Of a stretch of 36,961 nt of DNA, positions 24,574 through 34,444 are shown in pieces. Below the pieces are notes generated by a model. That model saw only the letters and a program-made list of their open reading frames with translations, was not told the origin of the DNA and did no database searches. The translations under genes and the position numbers were made by a program. Source of the DNA: Candidatus Nanopelagicales bacterium (lineage in GTDB: Bacteria; Actinomycetota; Actinomycetes; Nanopelagicales; Nanopelagicaceae); contig JAURJF010000001.1 in the NCBI GenBank assembly GCA_030832365.1, positions 1-36,961 on the forward strand, written 5' to 3'. Within the stretch, counting starts at the first letter, position 1. The number at the start of each line of letters is the position of its first letter.

Positions 24574-24702
24574 TTTTTTCGCCTCTCTCCAAACCCTAAT
24601 TCTCAACTTTAGACTTAGAGTTTCTGTTTACTATGCGAGCAAAAGTAGTTGCGTAGCGCTCCTCTGGCAAAGACCGACACGATTAGTTAAGGAAATACTT
24701 TT
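24574..24702 (-). promoter_or_regulatory. ftsQ-ftsZ intergenic region: ribosome binding site and probable promoter
   Basis: This 129 nt gap is the longest inside the division cluster. AGAGG (24582-24586, minus strand), 8 nt before the GTG, is the ftsZ ribosome binding site. TTGCTC and several TANNNT-like words (TAGTAA, TAAAGT) lie further upstream, but I could not choose one -35/-10 pair. Dedicated ftsZ promoters in this gap are usual in Actinobacteria. Confidence 0.5.
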
Positions 24703-25470
24703 CTATCGAACTGTTGGTTTTAATGGATCAATTAGATTGATTCTTCGAACTTTTTTATTCTCATCTTGCGCCAATAAACGCTCTAATACTTCAACTTTTA
24801 CCCCAAGATCATTAATGCTGCCCCAGGAGATTTCAATCCTGCGCCCAAAATAGTTGGCAGAGGTGATGAAGCTCGCGTTATCTCTGGCGCTAACTCGTTT
24901 TATTTCAAATCCTCTCGCCGCAAGATCTTGGCTAAATAGCTCTAATAACTCTCTAGCCCCAGCCTTTAATTCTTTATTAGCCTCATCTTCAGACCCGGCA
25001 GGCAGAGTTAGCTCAGGTATCTGCTGCCAACTCTTATCTCCTGAGCTGATCGCCTGATCAATAGCCTGTCTTGGTAGATAGAAGTAATCAAGATCATCGC
25101 CCATAAACCCAATGCTTGCCCCCTGTGGACTTGAAGTTGAGGTGAGGCGGGCTATCGGCGTTCTAGAGAGAATTTTTCTAAGTAGCTTGCCATTAATTAG
25201 ATTGCGATCTAATTCAATATTTTCAACCCAGGCAAATTGGCGGAGTCGATTGGCAATTTCGCGACGATCAACTCTTGCAATCTGATCGCCAAGTTTAACT
25301 ACAGAAGGCGCTTGAGCTAATTTCGCCTCTACCTCTCTAGCAATCTTCTTATCTTTGATATCTATCTTTATCTCTTTGACAACAAAGACCTGGCTAAAGC
25401 CTAAGAGATAAGCAAGCGCTGCGGTAATAACAATTGATATTAGAAGGATTATCCTTGGATGTAATCTCAT
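24703..25470 (-). CDS. ftsQ: Cell division protein FtsQ (DivIB)
   Basis: FtsQ links FtsL/DivIC to the divisome core on the outer face of the membrane. The 255-residue protein has a short cytoplasmic start, one membrane helix (about residues 7-28), then a POTRA-like segment beginning QVFVVKEIKIDI. The FtsQ beta domain follows, with WVENIELDR and SRTPIARL. Sequence is divergent, as usual for FtsQ, and identification rests on topology plus location between murC and ftsZ. The cytoplasmic N-terminus is much shorter than in many high-G+C relatives. ATG start, 4 nt after murC. Confidence 0.87.
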   Translation of the reverse strand: MRLHPRIILLISIVITAALAYLLGFSQVFVVKEIKIDIKDKKIAREVEAKLAQAPSVVKLGDQIARVDRREIANRLRQFAWVENIELDRNLINGKLLRKILSRTPIARLTSTSSPQGASIGFMGDDLDYFYLPRQAIDQAISSGDKSWQQIPELTLPAGSEDEANKELKAGARELLELFSQDLAARGFEIKRVSARDNASFITSANYFGRRIEISWGSINDLGVKVEVLERLLAQDENKKVRRINLIDPLKPTVR

Positions 25471-25474
25471 GCAA

Positions 25475-26872
25475 TTAGGATTCGATTGCCTCTAAAATCA
25501 ATTTACCCAGTGAGCTAACATCTCCGGCTCCAAGTGTGAGAATTACATCTCCACTCTTTGCCATCTTTGCAACTGATTCAATAACCTCTGGCATAGATGG
25601 TTGATAGCTATGAATTGCGCTATCCATCTCCTTAGAGATAAGAAGTGAACTAACACCTGCAATCTCTCGCTCACTTGCTGGATAGATCTCAAGTAAATAG
25701 GTGTAATCAGATGCTGAGAGGGCTTTAGCAAATTCACTAGCAAATACTTGAGTTCTTGAGTATCTATGAGGCTGAAAAACTGTGATAACTCGACCGCCTT
25801 GAGCATAGATTCCTGCGCTCTCAAGGGTTGCTTTCACCTCAGTTGGATGATGGCCATAATCATCAATAACTGTTATCCCCTTTGCGATTCCTTTAATTTC
25901 AAAGCGTCTTCTAGCTCCGCTAAATAGCGATAAGCCCTTGATTAGATCGTTGGCATTTGCTCCAAGTTCAAGTCCTGCTAGAAGAGCGGCTGCGGCATTT
26001 AAAAGATTATGACGGCCAGTAATGGCAAGCTCCATCACTGCTAATACTCGACCCTTATAACTAACTCTGGCCTCAGCGCTCTTTGGCTGGAGGTGAATTC
26101 GATCAAGGCGAAGATCTGCCTGACTATCTATTCCATAGGTAGTAATCGAAATTGGAAGGTTCTTCTCTTTTACTCTCGCCATTAAGCGAAGCGCTCCAGG
26201 ATCATCGCTACAGATCACCAAGAAGCCCTCTGCTCTGATGGTGGCGGCAAAATCATCAAATATCTGATCTATCTGGGCAAGAGTTGCAAAGTTATCTACA
26301 TGATCTAATTCAATATTGGTAATTATTGCGCCAAGTGGTTTATAGGCAGTAAAGGAGCCATCCGACTCATCGGCTTCAACTATAAAAGTATTTCCAGAGC
26401 CTTGATGAGCATTAGTTCCAGAGTTACTAACAGTTGCGCCAATTGCAAAGGATGGATCAAGGCCTACATGTTGAAGCGCCACAGTTAACATTGAGGTAGT
26501 TGTCGTCTTTCCATGGGTTCCAGCAACAGCTACAGAGCGGGTGCCGATCATTAATTCAGCAAGCGCTGCTGCCCGCTCCAGTACTGTAATCCCTTTTTTA
26601 TGCGCTTCTTCAAGCTCTGGATTATTGGCAGGAATAGCACTTGATTTAATCACTAAGTCTGGGCTACCAAGATTATCTAGGCTATGGCCAATATAAATCT
26701 TTGCTCCAAGACTTCTAAGTCCATTAAGAGTTGATGACTCATTTAAATCAGAGCCTGAAACTTGAGCGCCTCGTGAAGCCATAATCCTTGCAATCCCACT
26801 CATTCCAGAGCCGCCGATACCAACGAAGTGGACCTGTGCCCTACTCCAATCACGAATTATCTGAGCGCTCAT
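25475..26872 (-). CDS. murC: UDP-N-acetylmuramate--L-alanine ligase
   Basis: MurC adds L-Ala to UDP-MurNAc, the first amino acid of the peptide stem. The 465-residue protein shows the N-terminal Rossmann motif FVGIGGSGMSGIA, the ATP loop GTHGKTTTTS (118-127), the central EADESDGSF, the GRHNLLNAAAA segment and DDYGHHPTEVKA, with FQPHRYSRT near the C-terminal domain. All Mur-ligase hallmarks are intact. ATG start directly after the murG stop with no spacer, and followed by ftsQ after 4 nt. Confidence 0.97.
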   Translation of the reverse strand: MSAQIIRDWSRAQVHFVGIGGSGMSGIARIMASRGAQVSGSDLNESSTLNGLRSLGAKIYIGHSLDNLGSPDLVIKSSAIPANNPELEEAHKKGITVLERAAALAELMIGTRSVAVAGTHGKTTTTSMLTVALQHVGLDPSFAIGATVSNSGTNAHQGSGNTFIVEADESDGSFTAYKPLGAIITNIELDHVDNFATLAQIDQIFDDFAATIRAEGFLVICSDDPGALRLMARVKEKNLPISITTYGIDSQADLRLDRIHLQPKSAEARVSYKGRVLAVMELAITGRHNLLNAAAALLAGLELGANANDLIKGLSLFSGARRRFEIKGIAKGITVIDDYGHHPTEVKATLESAGIYAQGGRVITVFQPHRYSRTQVFASEFAKALSASDYTYLLEIYPASEREIAGVSSLLISKEMDSAIHSYQPSMPEVIESVAKMAKSGDVILTLGAGDVSSLGKLILEAIES

Positions 26873-27961
26873 TTACTCTGGCCTCTCTTTGAGTAAAGCT
26901 TGAGCCAATTCAGCAATTTTCATCGCAGATTTTGAGTTAGAACCAATAGATTTAGGCTGATAGTTGGCCGCATTAATAAGAGCCTTAGATAAATTTTGAT
27001 CTAACCACTGTGATGAGAAATCATCATTTGCAACCATCATGGCAGAGCCTTGTGCTACCAAGGCAGCTGCATTATCAAATTGCTCACCATTGCCATGAGG
27101 TAGCGGAATAAGTATCGAATACTTTCCAAGAGATGCTAGCTCTGAGCAGGTAACAGCTCCGGAGCGAGTGATTAGTAGATCTGCGCTTGCATAGATAGAT
27201 GCCATATCGTGAAAGTAGGGCTGGGGTAGGTAGCTACTAGTTGCTTTTGGTAGTTCATTATTAATTCCTAGCGCATGGATTATCTGAACTTCTTTATATC
27301 GGTCTTGATATTTGGCGAGAAACTCCTCGATAACTGAGTTGATATGGGTAGAGCCAAGTGAGCCGCCAAATACTGCAACAACTGGGCGATTAGGATCAAA
27401 TCCCCAGCTCTGGCAATTTAATTCTCTAAAGCTTGACTTATCAGCTAGCTCTGCAAGATTATTTAACGATTGGCGAATTGGCATGCCAGTTAAGACTGAT
27501 CCTGGCCATTGCTCTGCTACCCCTTTAAAATTAACTGCACTAACTTTTGCAAAGCGCCTTCCTAATCTATTAGCAAGGCCTGGTTTTGCATTAGCCTCAT
27601 GAATCATTATCGGAACTTTTTGGCTCCAAGCTGCCAGGTATGCCGGAGTTGAAACATATCCCCCAAAACCAATTACTAAATCAGCTCTCTTAATAATTGC
27701 TCTTGACTTGAGTATTGCTTGAAGTAAGAGAAATGGGAAGAGAATCATCTTATGTGAGAGTTTTCTTGGAAATGAAGCCTTTGGAATGTAATGGATTCGA
27801 TAACCTCTCTTGGGAATCAGTAGAGATTCCAATCCACCTAAAACTCCAAGAAACTCACAAGAAATTTTCGGGTCTCTATCTTGGAGGGCTTCAGCAACTG
27901 CTAGCGCTGGCTCAATATGTCCTGCACTTCCCCCACCTGCAAAGATCACCCGAAGCGCCAT
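26873..27961 (-). CDS. murG: UDP-GlcNAc transferase to lipid I (MurG)
   Basis: MurG adds GlcNAc to lipid I to make lipid II on the inner face of the membrane. The 362-residue GT28 enzyme has the first glycine loop as GGGSAGHIEPALA, then GFGGYVSTPAYL, IHEANAKPG, VFGGSLGS and the donor site TRSGAVTCSE, with PLPHGNGEQFDNA. The patch SFPRKLSHKMILFPFLLL after the first loop fits the membrane-contact surface. It starts with ATG 5 nt after ftsW, and its stop abuts murC. Confidence 0.96.
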   Translation of the reverse strand: MALRVIFAGGGSAGHIEPALAVAEALQDRDPKISCEFLGVLGGLESLLIPKRGYRIHYIPKASFPRKLSHKMILFPFLLLQAILKSRAIIKRADLVIGFGGYVSTPAYLAAWSQKVPIMIHEANAKPGLANRLGRRFAKVSAVNFKGVAEQWPGSVLTGMPIRQSLNNLAELADKSSFRELNCQSWGFDPNRPVVAVFGGSLGSTHINSVIEEFLAKYQDRYKEVQIIHALGINNELPKATSSYLPQPYFHDMASIYASADLLITRSGAVTCSELASLGKYSILIPLPHGNGEQFDNAAALVAQGSAMMVANDDFSSQWLDQNLSKALINAANYQPKSIGSNSKSAMKIAELAQALLKERPE

Positions 27962-27966
27962 GGGCT

Positions 27967-29145
27967 TTATCCTCTCGCAGTTCTTGCCGCCTTACGCTGG
28001 CGAATCTCTGAAGCAATCTGAGGGTCTCGACGTAAAACCCCGAGCACAAAGCCAAGGGCGATGAAGGTGGCGATAAGAGAGGAGCCACCATAGGAAATCA
28101 GCGGCAGAGTCACTCCAACTACTGGAATTACGCTAATTACTGTTCCGATATTAAGAAGCACTTGCACTGCAATCCAACATCCAATACCAGCGCAGACATA
28201 GCGATCAAATGAATTCTGTGCATTTAGCGCAACTTTAAATATTCCAAGTATCAAGATTCCGAATAGACCTAGAGTTGCCAGAGTTCCTAGTAACCCAAAC
28301 TCCTCACCAATTACTGCAAATATAAAGTCAGTATGAACTTCAGGAAGGCTGCCCCACTTCTGCTTACTACTTCCAAGGCCCGTTCCAAGCGCCCCACCTG
28401 AAGCAAGTCCCATGATGCTATGAGCTTGCTGCCAACCAACGCCTTGATAATTCTCGTCAGCAAATGGATCAAAGAATGCAGAGAAGCGATTCATGCGATT
28501 GGCGTTTGGCAGAATAAAGGCAGCAAATATTGCGCTGCCTACAAGGCTTAAAATTCCAAATACTCTTAGCGGTAATCCTGAAATGAAAAGAATTCCCGCG
28601 ATGATTCCAGATACCACTGCCGCCGTACCAAGATCATTGCCAATCATTATTAAGATCATAATCAAAGCAAAACCAGGAACTATTATTCGAGCAGGATTGC
28701 TTGGTAGTGACTCACTAGCCCTCTGATCATGGGTGCGCAGCCTCAGGGCGCACCAAAGAATTAAAAGGAGTTTTGCAAACTCACTGGGCTGGAGGGTAAA
28801 GCTTCCAATTTCAATCCAGTTGGTATTTCCACCAACAGTTTTACCAATTCCACCAATCTGAGGAAGGATTAGAAGTGCGCAGGAGAAAACTAGTGAGACT
28901 TGAGCTATCGGTTTCCAGAGCTCATATCTAAGCTTCATAGCTACCCAGGCAAGTCCTGCTGCCAGAAATAGAAAGAGAGCTTGTCGGGCAACAAAACTAA
29001 ATGAGTTACCTGACTCTCTTAGAGACTTAACCGATGATGCGCTTAGAACCATCACTAGCCCCAGCGAAGATAGAGCCACTACAGAGCCTAAAATCAAATA
29101 ATAAGCAGATGCGGGGGTGGCAAATAATGGCTTTGATTTACTCAC
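27967..29145 (-). CDS. ftsW: Septal peptidoglycan polymerase FtsW
   Basis: FtsW is the SEDS-family glycosyltransferase that polymerises lipid II at the septum with FtsI. The 392-residue protein has about ten membrane helices, starting near residue 14. SEDS signatures present are GGNTNWIEIGSFTLQPSEF, GNDLGTA, IGEEFGLLG and the closing TLPLISYGGSS. The start is the GTG at 29143-29145: a perfect AAAGGAGG lies 6 nt upstream, and the gene overlaps the end of murD by 8 nt. A longer frame to 29220 is unsupported. A short basic C-terminal tail follows the last helix. Confidence 0.96.
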   Translation of the reverse strand: MSKSKPLFATPASAYYLILGSVVALSSLGLVMVLSASSVKSLRESGNSFSFVARQALFLFLAAGLAWVAMKLRYELWKPIAQVSLVFSCALLILPQIGGIGKTVGGNTNWIEIGSFTLQPSEFAKLLLILWCALRLRTHDQRASESLPSNPARIIVPGFALIMILIMIGNDLGTAAVVSGIIAGILFISGLPLRVFGILSLVGSAIFAAFILPNANRMNRFSAFFDPFADENYQGVGWQQAHSIMGLASGGALGTGLGSSKQKWGSLPEVHTDFIFAVIGEEFGLLGTLATLGLFGILILGIFKVALNAQNSFDRYVCAGIGCWIAVQVLLNIGTVISVIPVVGVTLPLISYGGSSLIATFIALGFVLGVLRRDPQIASEIRQRKAARTARG

Positions 29146-30505
29146 CAAATGCCTCCTTTGCCGCTTGGGTAAAGATATCGCCGCGATCGGCATAGTTCTT
29201 GAATTGATCCATTGATGCACAAGCTGGGGCTAGCAGCACAACATCTCCGCTTACTGCAATATTTTTTACAATTCCCATCACCTGAGCCATCACATCTATT
29301 CCCGTTAAATTCGAATCGGTCATATAGATAGCAAGATTAGGGCTCTCCTTTAGTAGCGCACTTTGAATAGTTGTGGCATCACTTCCAATTAATATCGCAG
29401 CTTTGATTCGACCTTTAGATCTCCTAGCTAACTCATCCATGGCCGCTCCTTTTGCAAGGCCTCCAGCTATCCAGATTGACTCTAGTTGAGATTGAATGGC
29501 AGCAATTGCGGCATGAGGATTTGTAGCTTTTGAATCATCTATAAAGGTTATCCCGTCACTAGTTAGAACAACTTCAAGTCGATGGTGATCTAATTTGAAG
29601 CTTCTTAATCCTTGAGCTATCGCGCTAGGGCTTGCTCCGATACTTCTGGCAAGGGCCGCAGCAGCCATCGCATTAGAAACATTATGGCCCACAGATGGAG
29701 TGACATCGCCGAGTTCAAATAGAGCCTCAGCATCGCCATCGACAAATGCTCGGTCAACAATGATATTTTCAACAAGACCAATCTCATTTTTACCTGGAAC
29801 TTGGAGCGATATCCAGATAACCTTCTTTGAGAGCTTCTTTCCGCTCTCTGCAAGGTATTGATCATCTCTATTGAGAATAACTAAATCAGCTAGATCTGCA
29901 ATTTTTAACTTTGCAGCAAGGTAATTTTCAAAGCTTCCATGCCAATCGATATGGTCCTGAGCAACATTTAATATTGCCACTGACTCAAAGTGAGCCAGCT
30001 TGCTCCACTCTAATTGAAATGATGAGAGCTCAAGGGCCAAAATATCTGATTCAGATTCAACTACCGCCTCAATTGCGGTATACCCAAGATTTCCACATGC
30101 TTTTGCTTTGATTCCAGATTGAATAAGCATTGATTCAAGCATCTGAATAGCGGTTGTCTTTCCATTTGTGCCAGTCAGAGCGATCCAGCGCTGATTTGGA
30201 GCAATCTGCTCTTTGACTCTCCAGGCAAGATCAATTTCACTAATTAATTCAATCCCAGCCCCTAATGCCATCTGAATTAATGGATGATCAACTCTCCATC
30301 CTGGCGAAACAACTGCCAACTTCACTCCAACTAAATCCTCAGCCTTTAACTCACTCTTTATCTCAGGGCCTATGACTTTTTCATCAACTGAAATGACAAT
30401 TGCTCCCCTTGATTTCAAAAACTTTAATGTCGGGGCCCCGGTGACGCCAGCGCCAAAGAGAATGCATCTGGCTCCACTTAGAGAATCAATAAAACTCTGA
30501 CTCAC
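29138..30505 (-). CDS. murD: UDP-N-acetylmuramoylalanine--D-glutamate ligase
   Basis: MurD adds D-Glu to UDP-MurNAc-L-Ala. The 455-residue protein has ILFGAGVTG at the N-terminal nucleotide fold, the ATP loop LTGTNGKTT, LELSSFQLE, NVAQDHIDWHGS and the C-terminal FIDDSKATNPHA, WIAGG and LLAPACASMDQF motifs. The start is taken as the GTG at 30503-30505, which overlaps the mraY TGA as GTGA in the style of the other junctions. An ATG 12 nt upstream and the longer frame to 30601 lie inside mraY and have no ribosome binding site. Confidence 0.95.
   Translation of the reverse strand: MSQSFIDSLSGARCILFGAGVTGAPTLKFLKSRGAIVISVDEKVIGPEIKSELKAEDLVGVKLAVVSPGWRVDHPLIQMALGAGIELISEIDLAWRVKEQIAPNQRWIALTGTNGKTTAIQMLESMLIQSGIKAKACGNLGYTAIEAVVESESDILALELSSFQLEWSKLAHFESVAILNVAQDHIDWHGSFENYLAAKLKIADLADLVILNRDDQYLAESGKKLSKKVIWISLQVPGKNEIGLVENIIVDRAFVDGDAEALFELGDVTPSVGHNVSNAMAAAALARSIGASPSAIAQGLRSFKLDHHRLEVVLTSDGITFIDDSKATNPHAAIAAIQSQLESIWIAGGLAKGAAMDELARRSKGRIKAAILIGSDATTIQSALLKESPNLAIYMTDSNLTGIDVMAQVMGIVKNIAVSGDVVLLAPACASMDQFKNYADRGDIFTQAAKEAFGE
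29152..29159 (-). promoter_or_regulatory. Strong Shine-Dalgarno of ftsW
   Basis: AAAGGAGG on the minus strand, 6 nt before the ftsW GTG and inside the murD coding end. It is the strongest ribosome binding site I noticed in the window and decides the ftsW start. Confidence 0.85.
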
Positions 30506-31560
30506 GCAACCACCCATTGAGCATAAAAGAGTCCAAGACCTGCAGCAACGCAGAGCCCTGCCACAATCCAGAAGCGAATAACAATTGTGACCTCGCCCCA
30601 TCCCAGTAATTCAAAGTGATGTTGCAAAGGCGCCATTTTAAATACTCTCTTGCCGCCGCTTAACTTGAAGTAGCTAGTCTGGATAATCACCGAGAGAGTG
30701 ATGATCACAAATAAACCACCAAGAGGAATTAGTAGAAGCTCAGTTCTTAGAGTCATAGCAAGGCCAGCTAAGGCCCCACCTATTGCAAGTGAGCCGGTAT
30801 CTCCCATAAATATTCTTGCAGGAGAGGCGTTCCACCAGAGAAATCCTGCGCAAGATCCAGCAAGGGCAGCGGAGAGAACTGCAAGATCTAGTGGATCTCG
30901 CACGTTATAACAATTACCGCTACCAACCACTTCGCAGCGCTGACCAAACTCCCAGACCCCAATTAAGACAAAGGCTAGAAATGACATTACTGCAGCCCCA
31001 GTTGCTAAGCCATCTAAACCATCGGTTAAGTTAACTCCATTACTTGCGCCAAGCACCATCAAGATTGCTAGAAGAATTACTAGCACCATGCCAAGCTTTA
31101 TCGAAGTATCTTTAACAGTTGATAGATACTCCGACATTGGAGTTAGCCCAAGATCATCAGGAAATCTGGTGGCTAAATAACCAAATCCGCCAGCAACAAT
31201 TCCTTGTGTGAGCAGTTTTTCTCTCGCCTTTAGACCTAGTGAGCGCTGCTTTACTACCTTTAGCCAATCATCTAAGTACCCAATCAGACCAAGGCAAACT
31301 ATCAAAGTAATTACCAATACCGCTGAAGTTGTCAGCGCTGCTCCAGTAAATAGATGAGAGAGTAGATATCCAGCAATTGCTGCCAGAATCAGAATTACCC
31401 CGCCCATAGTTGGCGTACCACGCTTTATATGATGGCTCTTTGGTCCATCATCTCTTATCTGCTGGCCGTAGCCCTTGCGCGATAAGAACTTGATAAATGC
31501 CGGGGTAAGAAGGAAGCTAATTAGAAAGGCCGTAGCCCCTGAAATTAAAATACCTCTCAT
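30502..31560 (-). CDS. mraY: Phospho-MurNAc-pentapeptide transferase
   Basis: MraY transfers phospho-MurNAc-pentapeptide to undecaprenyl phosphate, giving lipid I. The 352-residue protein has about ten membrane helices and the expected cytoplasmic motifs: KRGTPTMGG, the YLDDWLK aspartate pair, ASNGVNLTDGLDGLA, FMGDTGSLAIGG and APLQHHFELLGW. A short insert (about residues 208-226) includes two cysteines in RCEVVGSGNCYN. The ATG overlaps the murF TGA as ATGA. Confidence 0.97.
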   Translation of the reverse strand: MRGILISGATAFLISFLLTPAFIKFLSRKGYGQQIRDDGPKSHHIKRGTPTMGGVILILAAIAGYLLSHLFTGAALTTSAVLVITLIVCLGLIGYLDDWLKVVKQRSLGLKAREKLLTQGIVAGGFGYLATRFPDDLGLTPMSEYLSTVKDTSIKLGMVLVILLAILMVLGASNGVNLTDGLDGLATGAAVMSFLAFVLIGVWEFGQRCEVVGSGNCYNVRDPLDLAVLSAALAGSCAGFLWWNASPARIFMGDTGSLAIGGALAGLAMTLRTELLLIPLGGLFVIITLSVIIQTSYFKLSGGKRVFKMAPLQHHFELLGWGEVTIVIRFWIVAGLCVAAGLGLFYAQWVVA

Positions 31561-32942
31561 ATGTTCTCTCCTTCTGCCTCGATCATGACGCTGGTTTTAA
31601 TTGCGCTAGCTAACTCTTCAAGCCCTTCAGCTCTTGAGGCCTTAACGAGAATTACATCACCTGAATTAAACTCTGAAGATAGCGATAACGATTCTTTCCA
31701 GTTATCAAAATGTCGCACTGTAACTATCGAGGGATTAATCTGCTTTAGATAAGACTTACTATTGATAACAACTAAATAGTCAATTCCTAAATTCTGCGCA
31801 ATCACTCCAATTTCTTCATGCATCTGAGCTGAGGCCTCCCCCAACTCATGCATTAGACCAAGAAAGGCCCAAGAGCGCCCGCCTTTTTCTTGGGCGAGAA
31901 GAGATAAAACCTTGAGAGCTGCCTCCATACTCTCTGGGTTTGCGTTGTAAGAATCATTGATAAGAGTCAAGCCATTTGCCTCATCTAGCTCCATGCGCCA
32001 CTTACTAAGAGGGGCATGATTTGAAAGAGCCGATGCAATTCTATTAACGCTTACTCCGAGAGAGCTAGCAATCGCTGCTGCGGCGAGGGCATTTGATATC
32101 TGATGGAGGCCAAGAATTTGTAGCTCCACTGCATGGCGATCACTTCCAATTACTAAATCAAAGTGGGCAAAGCCTCCCCTGGCTTCAATATCAGCTGCGC
32201 GAATATCACATTTAGCGCTATCGCCAAAAGTCACTCGCATAACACCTTTCGCACTTGCCATCTCTGGAGTAAAGGAGTCATAGGTTCCTAATACTGCAAC
32301 TGCGCCACTCTTTAATCCAGCAATTAACTCACCCTTGGTCTTGGCAATCATTTCTTGAGAACCAAATTGGCCAAGATGAGCATTTCCTACCTTTAGCACT
32401 GCGCCAACATCAGGATTTGCAAGAGATGTTAAAGCAGCGATATCTCCGCTCTTTCTAGCGCCCATCTCAAGGATGCAATATTTACTCTTATCTGTGCAGC
32501 GCAGAAGAGTTAAGGGAACTCCAAGTTCATTATTAAAGGAGGCAAGTGAGGCAATAGTTTCACCTTCATTGCTAAGGATAGAAAAGAGTAGATCTTTAGT
32601 TGTTGTCTTTCCCTGGCTTCCAGTAATTCCAATTACCTTTAAACCCTTTAACTCACCTCTTACATAAGAAGCTAATTTTGCTATTGCTACCAACACATCG
32701 CCAACCAAAATGTGAGGGCTAGATACCGCTCGAGAGACAATACTTAACACCGCCCCCCTCGATATCGCATCAGCTACATAGTCATGACCATCAGCTCTCT
32801 CACCTTTTAAAGCTAAGAAGATATCTCCGGCTTTGACCTCTCTGGAGTCAAAGTGAAATTGCGCTTGATTTGATAGCTCAACATCTCCATTGGCTCTGCC
32901 CTCCATGATCTGAGCCATCTCTGCAATGCTCATTTGAATCAC
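31557..32942 (-). CDS. murF: UDP-MurNAc-tripeptide--D-Ala-D-Ala ligase
   Basis: MurF attaches D-Ala-D-Ala to complete the pentapeptide. The 461-residue protein shows FDSREVKAGDIFLAL, the ATP loop ITGSQGKTTTKD, SFNNELGVPLTLL, ILEMGARKSGDI and INDSYNANPESM. I place the start at the GTG at 32940-32942: it overlaps the murE stop as GTGA, has GAGG 7 nt upstream (32950-32953), and gives VIQMSIAEMA, which aligns with other MurF starts. An ATG at 32931-32933 and a GTG at 32958-32960 are less well supported. Confidence 0.95.
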   Translation of the reverse strand: MIQMSIAEMAQIMEGRANGDVELSNQAQFHFDSREVKAGDIFLALKGERADGHDYVADAISRGAVLSIVSRAVSSPHILVGDVLVAIAKLASYVRGELKGLKVIGITGSQGKTTTKDLLFSILSNEGETIASLASFNNELGVPLTLLRCTDKSKYCILEMGARKSGDIAALTSLANPDVGAVLKVGNAHLGQFGSQEMIAKTKGELIAGLKSGAVAVLGTYDSFTPEMASAKGVMRVTFGDSAKCDIRAADIEARGGFAHFDLVIGSDRHAVELQILGLHQISNALAAAAIASSLGVSVNRIASALSNHAPLSKWRMELDEANGLTLINDSYNANPESMEAALKVLSLLAQEKGGRSWAFLGLMHELGEASAQMHEEIGVIAQNLGIDYLVVINSKSYLKQINPSIVTVRHFDNWKESLSLSSEFNSGDVILVKASRAEGLEELASAIKTSVMIEAEGENI

Positions 32943-34444
32943 AATTCGGCCTCGATGCACTTTTGCAAAACATCTTGATCGCTAAATGGAAGTTTAACTC
33001 CCTTAATTTCTTGACCAACTTCATGGCCCTTGCCCAAGACCACCAAAATATCTCCATCTTCAGCTATTTCAACGCCATACTTAATCGCTGATTGGCGATC
33101 TGCGATAACAGCGCTAGGTGAGTTAACTGCAAGGAAGCCTTGCATCTCCTTTAATATCTCCCCAGGATCTTCATCTCTTGGATTATCGCTAGTAAATATT
33201 GCGATATCACTTCCAGAAAGAAGAGCTTTGCCCATTAGAGGGCGCTTTGATTTATCGCGATTGCCTCCACATCCAAGGATTGCAATTATCTTTGCGCTGC
33301 TATTTTTCCGTAGCGTTGCAAGAACTTTCTCAACAGCATCTGGTGTGTGAGCGTAATCAACTAGGGCTAAGAATTCTTGACCACAATCAATACTCTCCAA
33401 GCGCCCTGGAGCTCCCTTAAGAGTTATCAGGGAGTTTCCAATCACTAATGGATCAACGCCACTTTCTAAAGCTATCGCCATAGCCATGAGTGCATTATCT
33501 AGATTATGTTCACCGATGAGATTTAGTTGACCTGAGATGAGAATTCCATCTCTACCTCGCACCTCAACTTCATATCCTTTAGATGAGCTCTTAATCTCTT
33601 GGTAATACCAATGGGCTTTACTATCCCTGCGAGAGATAGTCGTTGGAACCATTGCTATCTCACCTGCAAGCCGCGCGCCATAGGCATCATCAACATTGAT
33701 AAAGGCAGCTTGGCAGCTCTGAGCATTAAATAGCTTCTTCTTAGCTTGGTAGTAACTCTCCATATCGCCATGAAAATCCAGGTGATCTTGCGTCAAGTTA
33801 GTAAAGGCAGCAGCAGAGAAGTAAGCGCCATCTACTCGATTAAGAGATAGCGCATGGCTACTTACCTCAATAGCTGCTGCGCGAATATGTCTTTCTTGCA
33901 TAATAGAGAGAATGTTATGAAGTTGATCAGCTTCAGGAGTGGTGTGGCTAGCGCTAAATCTATCCTGGCCAATCTCAATTCCAATAGTTCCAATTAGACC
34001 AGCCTCCATCCAGGCAAATTCCCATATCTGCTTTAATAAAAATGAGGTTGTGGTCTTGCCATTAGTGCCAGTAATTCCTGCTAGAAAAAGTGCTCTGCTT
34101 GGAGAATGATTAAACCAATCTGCTAAATATCCAATCTTATTTCTAGGGTTCTCGATGGTAAGAATTGGAAAATCGCCAAGTTTGCCTAAGGCAATATCTT
34201 GGCCTTCTTTATCTGTTAGTAATGCAGTTGCGCCAGCTCTTTTAGCATCTAGAGCAAATTGAGCTCCGTGATGTTTTTCGCCAGCAAGTGCTATGAAGAG
34301 CTCCCCCTCATTGATTTTATTGGAAGAGCTAGAAATACCAGTTATCTCAAGAGATTTAAACTTTTCACTAATTTCAATTCCTAGAAAAGATGCGACATCA
34401 CCAAGCCTTTTAACATTAGCTTCGAAGCGTCGCATCTCAGCCAT
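32939..34444 (-). CDS. murE: UDP-MurNAc-L-Ala-D-Glu--meso-diaminopimelate ligase
   Basis: MurE adds the third stem residue. The 501-residue protein has ITGTNGKTTT, SHTTPEA, IEVSSHALSLNRVDG, FTNLTQDHLDFHG, LVDYAHTPDAVEKV, CGGNRDKSKRP and DNPRDEDP. The DNPR tetrapeptide (420-423) is the signature of enzymes that use meso-diaminopimelate rather than lysine, so the wall should be DAP type. Start is uncertain: GTG at 34448-34450, ATG at 34442-34444 (chosen, 8 nt overlap with ftsI) or ATG at 34433-34435 (1 nt after ftsI). None has a strong ribosome binding site. Confidence 0.95.
   Translation of the reverse strand: MAEMRRFEANVKRLGDVASFLGIEISEKFKSLEITGISSSSNKINEGELFIALAGEKHHGAQFALDAKRAGATALLTDKEGQDIALGKLGDFPILTIENPRNKIGYLADWFNHSPSRALFLAGITGTNGKTTTSFLLKQIWEFAWMEAGLIGTIGIEIGQDRFSASHTTPEADQLHNILSIMQERHIRAAAIEVSSHALSLNRVDGAYFSAAAFTNLTQDHLDFHGDMESYYQAKKKLFNAQSCQAAFINVDDAYGARLAGEIAMVPTTISRRDSKAHWYYQEIKSSSKGYEVEVRGRDGILISGQLNLIGEHNLDNALMAMAIALESGVDPLVIGNSLITLKGAPGRLESIDCGQEFLALVDYAHTPDAVEKVLATLRKNSSAKIIAILGCGGNRDKSKRPLMGKALLSGSDIAIFTSDNPRDEDPGEILKEMQGFLAVNSPSAVIADRQSAIKYGVEIAEDGDILVVLGKGHEVGQEIKGVKLPFSDQDVLQKCIEAEL

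Noticed and set aside
29146..29220. Longer FtsW start inside murD
   Set aside because: It has no ribosome binding site, while AAAGGAGG sits 6 nt before the GTG at 29145.
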